In this document: positions 1 to 5,564 of the stretch, in pieces
How positions within the stretch are numbered: position 1 is the first letter of the stretch
Layout: the number at the start of each line of letters is the position of its first letter
Assembly: GCA_946623205.1 (NCBI GenBank)
Contig: CAMOQV010000045.1
Span: 1 to 8,903 of the forward strand
Direction: 5' to 3'
Length of the DNA stretch: 8,903 nt
Source: an uncultured Clostridia bacterium
GTDB lineage: Bacteria > Bacillota > Clostridia > Christensenellales > UBA3700
Notes under the pieces: model-generated
Databases searched by the model: none
Seen by the model: only the letters and a program-made list of their open reading frames with translations
What the model was told of the DNA's origin: nothing
Program-made: the position numbers and the translations under genes

Positions 1-308
1 GAATTAAGTTCTGCTTCTAAATCAAATAGATGTTGAAAAGAAGTCTTTAGATATTCCATAACAGTTTGGCTTCTATCTATATTTGCGTGTTGATCTAAAT
101 AACCCCATCTAATACCATTTAACCATTTTACTTCACCATCGTCTTGTGAAAGATTGCCAGCAATAATGTTCATGAAAGTGGATTTTCCAGCCCCATTTAA
201 ACCAACTACACCAATGTGCTCACCATTATTTACTGTTAGTGATGCATTGTTGAATAATTGTTTTTCATCAAAGACATGTGAAAGATTTGTAATAGTTAAA
301 ATGCTCAT
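1..308 (-). CDS. ABC-F family ATP-binding protein, N-terminal part (runs off left edge)
   Basis: The reverse strand reads as an open frame from an ATG at 308-306 to the window edge, giving 102 residues that begin MSILTITNLSHVFDEK. A Walker A motif GLNGAGKS lies at residues 36-43 and a Q-loop (YLDQH, Gln73) follows. The sequence after the Q-loop (a TVMEYL segment, then an acidic, helical run) fits the first ATPase domain of soluble, duplicated ABC-F proteins such as Uup, YdiF or YheS, not a transporter ATPase. Family members act on the ribosome in translation or antibiotic protection, or have unknown roles. The subtype cannot be set, because the linker and second ATPase domain lie outside the window. 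I see no good Shine-Dalgarno motif upstream of the start, although the start itself fits the usual N-terminus. It is transcribed divergently from the 415-7985 operon and is probably unrelated to it. Confidence 0.88.
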   Translation of the reverse strand, partial: MSILTITNLSHVFDEKQLFNNASLTVNNGEHIGVVGLNGAGKSTFMNIIAGNLSQDDGEVKWLNGIRWGYLDQHANIDRSQTVMEYLKTSFQHLFDLEAELN

Positions 309-414
309 GCAATTATTGTAAGATTTTATCAACTAATTATGCAACCAATAAAGAAGTAAATATCGCCATTGAATAAAATATTATAATATGTTAATATTTT
401 AACGGGAGGCTTAT
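309..414. promoter_or_regulatory. Divergent intergenic region with operon promoter elements
   Basis: These 106 nt separate the ABC-F gene (minus) from the operon (plus). On the plus strand a perfect TATAAT lies at 382-387, but no good -35 sits 16-18 bp upstream of it. A second arrangement has TTGAAT at 369-374, a 17-bp spacer and TAATAT at 392-397 preceded by an extended TG at 389-390. That version would start transcription at about 404, on top of the ribosome binding site, so the first -10 gives a more workable leader of about 20 nt. The ribosome binding site is GGGAGG at 404-409, five bases before the ATG at 415. I could not pick a convincing promoter for the minus-strand gene. All of this is pattern matching by eye. 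Confidence 0.5.
374..401. repeat. 10-bp inverted repeat over the operon -10 region
   Basis: TAAAATATTA at 374-383 is the exact reverse complement of TAATATTTTA at 392-401, with eight bases between the arms. The repeat covers both candidate -10 elements and ends three bases before the ribosome binding site. This position is typical of a repressor operator. It is entirely A/T, so chance in an AT-rich intergenic region is a real alternative. It does not match the Rex or PerR consensus well enough to name a regulator. Confidence 0.45.
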
Positions 415-1173
415 ATGGCAAGTAAGGTTATCGCCTTTGCAGGAAAGGGCGGAGTAGGAAAAACTAGTTTATCTGCACTAACAGTAAAGTTATTGTGCAA
501 CAAATTCAAAGACAAAAAGATTTTAGCAATTGATGCAGATCCAGCCGTTGGATTATCTACAGCTTTAGGTGTTGAAGTAACACATACAGTCAATGATGTA
601 AGATTGAAATTTATTGATGAATTAAAAAAGCCAGATAGATTATCTACAATGGAAATTTTAAATGAAGCTCATTTTGAATTATCTGATATTATGATTGATT
701 GTAATGATTATGCATTTTTGGCAATCGGAAGACCAGAAGGTGCTGGTTGTTATTGCTCAATCAATAGTTTCTTAAAAGATATCATTTCTGAAATTGCATC
801 TAATTTTGATTATGTAGTTATCGATGGCGAAGCAGGAATTGAGCAAGTAAATAGAAGAGTAATGCAAACTGTTACGGATTTAGTTTTAGTATCAGATGGC
901 AGTGCTAAAGGTATTAATGTTGCAAGAACAATTCAAGATGTCGCTAAGAATTTACAAATGTATAACAATTCAGGAATCATCATAAATAGAGTTAAAGAAG
1001 AAAAGTTTAAAGATTTAATCAATCTTGATGGCTTGACTTTATATGGATATATTGATGAAGATCCAAATCTTCAATTGTTAGATATTCAAGGCAAATCTTT
1101 ATTTGAATTAGATAATGATTCAATTACAGTTAAAGGTTTAGAAACAGCACTTCAAAAGGCGGGAATTATATAA
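415..1173 (+). CDS. CooC/AcsF-like nickel- or metallocluster-maturation ATPase (SIMIBI P-loop family)
   Basis: The 252-residue protein has a deviant Walker A motif GKGGVGKT at residues 10-17, with the signature Lys11 of the MinD/NifH/CooC group. It also has a switch-like LAIDADPA at 37-44 (Asp40), a Walker B-like VVIDGEAGIE at 134-143 and an NRV base-recognition segment at 191-193. The diagnostic feature is GCYC at 111-114: the Cys112-X-Cys114 pair matches the metal-binding cysteines at the dimer interface of CooC from Carboxydothermus. Known relatives (CooC, AcsF) use ATP to help insert nickel into CO dehydrogenase or ACS. Length is normal for the family. The start has GGGAGG five bases upstream, and the stop overlaps the next start (TAATG). 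No CO dehydrogenase gene lies in the window, so the client here is inferred to be one of the operon's own iron-sulfur proteins. A cytosolic dimer is expected. Confidence 0.85.
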   Translation: MASKVIAFAGKGGVGKTSLSALTVKLLCNKFKDKKILAIDADPAVGLSTALGVEVTHTVNDVRLKFIDELKKPDRLSTMEILNEAHFELSDIMIDCNDYAFLAIGRPEGAGCYCSINSFLKDIISEIASNFDYVVIDGEAGIEQVNRRVMQTVTDLVLVSDGSAKGINVARTIQDVAKNLQMYNNSGIIINRVKEEKFKDLINLDGLTLYGYIDEDPNLQLLDIQGKSLFELDNDSITVKGLETALQKAGII

Positions 1174-2378
1174 TGCGTGATTTAAAACATATTCATTTTT
1201 ACGAGGACTTGCTTGAGCAAGCAAATAATGAATTGGTGCAAAAAGCAAAAGGCGAAGGTAAAGCTTGTGTAGCATATACTTGTTACTATATGCCAGAAGC
1301 TTTATTGAATTTAGATAACAGTTTTTCTGTTAGACTTCGCGCCCCACATACTGGTTCTTTGGATATAAGCCAATATTATATGTCAAGTTTCATATGTGGT
1401 TATTCAAGAGCACTTTTAGAAAGAGCTTTTGAGGGTGGATACAATTTTATTGATTGTTATTTTGCATCAGACACATGTCAACAAATGGTTAGAGTCGTTG
1501 AAAATATACACGAAATGAATCTAATCGACAACAAAAGATTCTATTACAACATCATTGATGCACCATTGAAAGTAACAGAGCATGGTACTGAATTCTACAT
1601 CAATCAAGTAAAGACAAGATTTTTAGAGCCACTTAGAGATAAGTTTAATTGTGATATTTCAGAAGAAGCTCTTAAAAAAGCAGTTGAGATGCACAATAGA
1701 ATGTGTGCCATTTTTGAAGAGATCTCTGAAATGAGAAAAGAAGAGAATCCAAAAATTACTCCAAGAGAATTCCATATTTTATGTTTGGTTAGCTATGCTT
1801 GCCCAACATATTTAATATTGCCATATTTAGAAGAAACTCTTGAAGATTTAAGACATCGTCAAAAGGATGAAAAGAATAGATGGCGTGCAAGAGTTGTAGT
1901 TGTTGGTTCAGAAATAGACGATTATACATTCTCTGAAATTTTGGAATCATGTAATTGTTATGTTGTTGCAGATAGATATTGTTATGGTTCTATCCCAGGA
2001 AGACAACAAATTAAATTAAATGACAAAGAACCAATCTTAGATCAAGTTTGTAGAAATTATCTAGAAACAAATCAATGCCCAAGATTTATGTCACAAGACA
2101 AGATTCAAGGAAGAAGAGACCTTGTTAAAAAGCTTGTGGAAGAATATAAGGCAGATGGTGTTATCTATGAACAAGCAAAGTTCTGTGACTTCTGGGGATA
2201 TGAAAGAATGCTTGCAGGAAGAGTAATGCAAGATGAATATAAAATCCCAACAACTCAAATTGATAGAGAATACGTTGTATCAGGGTCTGGCCAATTGATG
2301 ACAAGAATTCAAGCTTTCGTTGAGAGCTTAGAGATAAAGAAAATACAAGCAAAGGAGGCTAAGAATGGAAAAGAATAA
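1173..2378 (+). CDS. 2-hydroxyacyl-CoA dehydratase/benzoyl-CoA reductase family protein, beta-type (HadC/HgdB-like) subunit
   Basis: This 401-residue protein has the full fold pattern of the D-component family (PF06050). YTCYYMPEALL at 35-45 fills the family's first Cys/Pro-Glu region, SSFICGYSRALLERA at 71-85 carries Cys75, and SDTCQQ at 99-104 carries Cys102. A VVADRYC segment ends at Cys270, an NQCPRF segment carries Cys302, and the C-terminal signature KFCDFWGYE starts at 336 (Cys338), followed by TRIQAFVESL. In relatives such as HadC three of these cysteines hold a [4Fe-4S] cluster. Here there are 15 cysteines, several beyond the usual set, so a larger cluster is possible. The start overlaps the upstream stop (TAATG), and the end overlaps the next gene by 14 nt. 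It probably pairs with the product of 2365-3909 and receives electrons from the activator at 3921. The reaction is unknown; the family alone does not prove dehydration of a hydroxyacyl-CoA. Confidence 0.88.
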   Translation: MRDLKHIHFYEDLLEQANNELVQKAKGEGKACVAYTCYYMPEALLNLDNSFSVRLRAPHTGSLDISQYYMSSFICGYSRALLERAFEGGYNFIDCYFASDTCQQMVRVVENIHEMNLIDNKRFYYNIIDAPLKVTEHGTEFYINQVKTRFLEPLRDKFNCDISEEALKKAVEMHNRMCAIFEEISEMRKEENPKITPREFHILCLVSYACPTYLILPYLEETLEDLRHRQKDEKNRWRARVVVVGSEIDDYTFSEILESCNCYVVADRYCYGSIPGRQQIKLNDKEPILDQVCRNYLETNQCPRFMSQDKIQGRRDLVKKLVEEYKADGVIYEQAKFCDFWGYERMLAGRVMQDEYKIPTTQIDREYVVSGSGQLMTRIQAFVESLEIKKIQAKEAKNGKE

Positions 2379-3909
2379 ACACATTGCAGATAACTATAAG
2401 CCAAAAACTTGTATTTATAAACGACGTGAATGGAGAGGTTTAAAAGATACTCTATATGATTTTGGCCAATGGTTAAAATTATGGGGTATTTTGGCTGGAT
2501 GGCTACTTGCACATCCAATACAAAATATAAAAGCTCTATTTAGATATCGCTGGATGTATACATATCTAACAGTTGTATCTTTCTTCGATAGATTAATGAG
2601 CCAAATGCGTGGAGCTGCCCTAAGAGCTGCAAGAAACAATATGAATACTTTGGCAAAGATTGTCACAAAGCATTTAACAATATTGTTCTCAGCAGATGAG
2701 CATTTGCATCCACATTCAAAAAGAGCAAAGAAAAAGTCTGAGCATATTATATTAATTGATGAATTGTTGCCAGGTATTTTTGGTGCTGGATTCAAAGGAT
2801 ATAACACAATCTTATATCAAGTAGCGCCAGTATATTTACCTTCATTAATAAATCAACATGCACCAGTTCATTATATAAGCCAAACAGAAAGTTATGGATT
2901 GCCAGCAGATGTATGCCCATTGCCTTCTTATGAAGCAGGTGTCGCAATCGAAGATGACTTCTGCAAAGTTGGAAAATGTTTTATTTCATGTAACATGCCA
3001 TGCGATGGAAGTATTATGACTTCAGCTGTTCAAGATAGACGTCATGGTTTGCCAACAATGCCACTAAATGTTCCTCTTCGTTGGAAGAGAGAAGAAGTTA
3101 TGGATTATGCTGTCAAAGAATATAAGTCAGTAATTAAATTCATAGAAGAACAAACTGGCGCAAAGTATGATTATGAAGAATTGAGAAAAGCTTGCGAAAT
3201 CTGGAATGAGCAAACAAGAATGAAGATGGAAAAGTGGGAATTAAATAAAACAGATATTCCACCTCACACAGGTTCAACATCTTGGTTGTACAGAATTTTT
3301 GAATATCAATTTGCCTGTGGTAATGCAGCCGCTTTGAAGAACGATAAGAAAGTAAACGCGATATTAAGAAAGCAAGTTGCTCAAGGTAAGTTCCCAAAGA
3401 CAGTAAAACATCGTGCTATTATTTGGAATACGCCATGTAATAACTATGCAAACTTCAACGAATGGTTGTTGGATTGCTGGGGAATTGATTCTGTTTGCGA
3501 AATGATTGACTTCCAAGGAAGCGAGATTATTGATACATCAACTCCAGAAACAATGCTATATGGTATTGCTAAGATGGCTCAAGGCGCAACAATGAGAGTT
3601 CATACAAAAGGCGGATATGAAGTTATTTTGGACGACCTATGGGTTAAGATGGAAGAATTCAACGCAGATATGGTAATTATGTTCGAGCAAATCTCTTGTA
3701 AGGGCGTAGCTGCTATAAGCGGTTTGTTTGAAGAGCAAGCAATGAAGCGAAATGTTAAGTTCGTATGGGTTAAACAAGATTTAATGGACCCAACTTCTAT
3801 CTCAAGAAGAGATATGAGAGACGACATTAATAAATTTATGAAGACAGTAATGAGAGAGGAACCACTAGATGAATCTCTAGTTGATTTTGATGATAGCGAA
3901 AGCTGGTAG
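2365..3909 (+). CDS. 2-hydroxyacyl-CoA dehydratase family protein, alpha-type (HadB/HgdA-like) subunit with N-terminal extension
   Basis: Of the 514 residues, those from about 126 onward follow the alpha-subunit pattern. SYGLPADVCPLPSYEAG around Cys184 corresponds to the family's second Cys region. CFISCNMPCDG at 205-215 supplies the next cysteine (probably Cys213 or Cys209). A C-terminal ISCKG (Cys445) is followed by QDLMDPTSISRRDMRDDINKF, matching the DQ-DPR...TRIQ end of HadB. Classical dehydratases have H-x-N-R just before the SCK; here it reads FEQI. The first 125 residues are an extra region, longer by roughly 100 residues than in HadB. It is rich in Trp and aromatic residues, with hydrophobic stretches at about 34-52 and 64-74, and could be a membrane-associating or partner-binding segment. 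AAAGGAGG at 2351-2358, inside the preceding gene, fixes this start. The C-terminus is acidic (DFDDSESW). It probably forms a heterodimer with the 1173-2378 product. Confidence 0.85.
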   Translation: MEKNKHIADNYKPKTCIYKRREWRGLKDTLYDFGQWLKLWGILAGWLLAHPIQNIKALFRYRWMYTYLTVVSFFDRLMSQMRGAALRAARNNMNTLAKIVTKHLTILFSADEHLHPHSKRAKKKSEHIILIDELLPGIFGAGFKGYNTILYQVAPVYLPSLINQHAPVHYISQTESYGLPADVCPLPSYEAGVAIEDDFCKVGKCFISCNMPCDGSIMTSAVQDRRHGLPTMPLNVPLRWKREEVMDYAVKEYKSVIKFIEEQTGAKYDYEELRKACEIWNEQTRMKMEKWELNKTDIPPHTGSTSWLYRIFEYQFACGNAAALKNDKKVNAILRKQVAQGKFPKTVKHRAIIWNTPCNNYANFNEWLLDCWGIDSVCEMIDFQGSEIIDTSTPETMLYGIAKMAQGATMRVHTKGGYEVILDDLWVKMEEFNADMVIMFEQISCKGVAAISGLFEEQAMKRNVKFVWVKQDLMDPTSISRRDMRDDINKFMKTVMREEPLDESLVDFDDSESW

Positions 3910-3920
3910 GAGGCAATAAG

Positions 3921-4730
3921 ATGAAAAAATATTTTTGTGGATGCGACGTAGGTTCAACATATGCTAAATGTGTAATTATGGATGAGGAAGGAAAGATTCT
4001 TGCTCACTCAACAATTCGTTCAAAGATTAATCCAGTGCAATCAGCAACAATAGCACTAGAAGAAACAATTAAACAAGTTGACGGATTAAATAGTGCACAA
4101 GAACTTACATACCTTGTAGGTACAGGATATGGAAGAAACAAGGTTCCTTTTGCAGATGAAAATATATCTGAAATTTCTTGCCACGCTATGGGTGTACATG
4201 TTGTAGATCCAACTATCACAGGTATTATTGATATCGGCGGACAAGACGTTAAAGGTATTAGAATTGATAAAGATGGTACAGTATTAAACTTTGCTATGAA
4301 TGATAAATGTGCAGCAGGAACTGGTAAGTTCTATGAAGCTATGGCAAGAGCTTTTGAAATGCCACTTGAAGAATTTGCTAAATTATCTTTGAAAGCAAAA
4401 AATGTAATTCCAATTACAGCACAATGTACAGTATTTGCAGAATCAGAAGTAACATCATTAGTTGGCGAAGGAAAGCCAATGGAAGAGATTGCTGCAGGTC
4501 TTCAAGTATCTATTGCAAAAAGATGCTTTGTAATGGCTAAAAAGGCAGGAACAGATGGAAAGATTACTTTAACTGGTGGATGCGCAAAGAATGAAGGTTT
4601 AAAGAAGGCTATCGAGCAAGTACTTAGAATTAAGGTTACTGAATTACCACTAGATCCTCAACTTATGGGCGCATTAGGTGCTGCAGAATATGCAAGACAA
4701 AAAGGATTAGCAGAAGGAGCAAATAAATAA
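3921..4730 (+). CDS. ATP-dependent activator (archerase) of the 2-hydroxyacyl-CoA dehydratase family, BadF/HgdC type
   Basis: The 269-residue protein is a complete ASKHA-fold activator. It has CDVGSTYAK at 8-16 (phosphate 1), DIGGQD at 104-109 (phosphate 2) and LTGGCAKNEG at 217-226 (adenosine). The two invariant cluster cysteines are Cys130 in NDKCAAGTGKF and Cys169 in TAQCTVFAESEV. In HgdC-type proteins a homodimer shares one [4Fe-4S] cluster through these cysteines, and ATP hydrolysis drives a single low-potential electron into the alpha/beta partner. Length and motifs are normal, so it should be active. TAGGAGG at 3907-3913, overlapping the upstream stop, serves as its ribosome binding site. 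Its own stop overlaps the ATG of the small ORF at 4730. The natural partners are the two family subunits just upstream. The external electron donor (ferredoxin or flavodoxin) is not encoded here. Confidence 0.93.
   Translation: MKKYFCGCDVGSTYAKCVIMDEEGKILAHSTIRSKINPVQSATIALEETIKQVDGLNSAQELTYLVGTGYGRNKVPFADENISEISCHAMGVHVVDPTITGIIDIGGQDVKGIRIDKDGTVLNFAMNDKCAAGTGKFYEAMARAFEMPLEEFAKLSLKAKNVIPITAQCTVFAESEVTSLVGEGKPMEEIAAGLQVSIAKRCFVMAKKAGTDGKITLTGGCAKNEGLKKAIEQVLRIKVTELPLDPQLMGALGAAEYARQKGLAEGANK
4712..4719 (+). promoter_or_regulatory. Ribosome binding site for the 37-residue small ORF
   Basis: AGAAGGAG lies inside the last codons of the activator gene, ten bases before the ATG at 4730. Because the activator is read through it, this purine run could also be chance (it encodes part of AEGANK). 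Together with the TAATG overlap it supports translation of the small ORF. Confidence 0.5.
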
Positions 4731-4843
4731 TGATTACATTGTTTTTGATTTATTATTTCAATCTAGATACTAAGCTTATCTATCTTTTGCAAAAGCCAAT
4801 GATGAAGCATTATGACAACATAAAGAGAGATAGAAAGTTATAA
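4730..4843 (+). CDS. Small ORF, 37 residues, function unknown
   Basis: An ATG at 4730 shares its A with the activator's TAA stop. Its own TAA stop at 4841-4843 likewise shares an A with the next gene's ATG. It therefore exactly fills the 112 bases between two well-supported genes, with TAATG junctions on both sides. An AGAAGGAG ribosome binding site lies ten bases upstream. The predicted peptide starts MITLFLIYYFNLD, followed by a LIYLL segment, and ends in a basic tail (KRDRKL). The first dozen residues are hydrophobic but too short for a confident membrane span. I recognise no family. It could be a small subunit or assembly factor of the neighbouring complex, a translated spacer that keeps ribosomes coupled to the next gene, or the worn-down remnant of a gene. 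The perfect packing favours real translation; there is no evidence for a function. Confidence 0.5.
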   Translation: MITLFLIYYFNLDTKLIYLLQKPMMKHYDNIKRDRKL

Positions 4844-5559
4844 TGAATTTATACGATGGATTAATAAAAGATATTTTCAAAGTATTACAAGATTATCCAA
4901 TGAAAAAGTTGGATAATCTAAATACATCTTGGGGAATTAACAATAAAAACGTCTTTCTTTTAGATAAAGAGATGGCCTACGAATTAGGAGGTTATCCTAA
5001 AGAAAGTGTAAATATATTAATCCAATCTGATGATGAATTTGTAGAACCTGGTGTTTATTTTATATGCCCAAAAGATTTCGATATGAAATCCTTAGAGATA
5101 GATAGGCACTTATCGTTTGGTAAAATAGTTTTATTAAAAACTAGAAATCTTGACGAGAATAATATTTACGATTTTACCCAAAAAACATTAATTAAAGATA
5201 CAAAAGCATATTTCAACGATGTTATGACAAGAGCTTCTTCAAAGCATTACTTTATAAATTATAAGGTATCTAAAAAGGCAGTAAAGGAAGGCTTTGATTT
5301 ATACAAAATGGCTTCGGCTATTCACTCTTCATATTTGGACTTGAATGAAGTCGAAAATTGTGCTGTTATAATATTAATAGGGGATATGCCTATTTATAAA
5401 GATTTATTACCGCTTGCGGAGAAGAATAAAGAAATCTCTATAGCGCTAAATCATATATTTGATGGCGTAAATATGGACTGTAAGTCATGTGATATGACGG
5501 AGATATGCGATGAAATAAAGGAGCTACGCTCAATACATAAAAAGCAACAAAAGGGGTAA
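4843..5559 (+). CDS. ACS/CdhC middle-domain-like protein with C-terminal Cys-X2-Cys-X5-Cys
   Basis: The 238-residue protein resembles the middle domain of the acetyl-CoA synthase (AcsB/CdhC) subunit, as recalled from the Moorella sequence. DKEMAYELGG at 41-50 parallels its DMYVEMGG segment. FICPKDFDM at 73-81 parallels a VIGPDID strand. YKVSKKAVKEGFDLYKMA at 140-157 parallels its LRVSKDAVAKGFRF segment, and VENCAVIILIGD at 170-181 parallels its VQVTIFTD strand. Where ACS would enter its A-cluster (C-X2-C-X8-C), this protein has Cys213-X2-Cys216-X5-Cys222 and ends 16 residues later. It lacks the fourth cluster Cys, the Cys-Gly-Cys nickel site and both flanking ACS domains. It is thus a compact, free-standing relative, possibly binding an Fe-S cluster or metal ion at the C-terminus. 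The start overlaps the small ORF stop (TAATG), with only a weak purine run upstream, suggesting coupled translation. The homology is pattern-level and has not been tested by search. Confidence 0.6.
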   Translation: MNLYDGLIKDIFKVLQDYPMKKLDNLNTSWGINNKNVFLLDKEMAYELGGYPKESVNILIQSDDEFVEPGVYFICPKDFDMKSLEIDRHLSFGKIVLLKTRNLDENNIYDFTQKTLIKDTKAYFNDVMTRASSKHYFINYKVSKKAVKEGFDLYKMASAIHSSYLDLNEVENCAVIILIGDMPIYKDLLPLAEKNKEISIALNHIFDGVNMDCKSCDMTEICDEIKELRSIHKKQQKG

Positions 5560-5564
5560 ATGTT

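Noticed and set aside
381..395. PerR- or Rex-like operator upstream of the operon
   Set aside because: One half (TTATAAT) fits PerR but the other half has too many mismatches, and the Rex TTGTnA half-sites are not present as a pair.
2415..2807. 130-codon open frame on the minus strand
   Set aside because: It lies wholly inside the alpha-subunit gene, whose plus-strand product has clear family motifs. The minus-strand product matches nothing I recognise and has no ribosome binding site or operon context.
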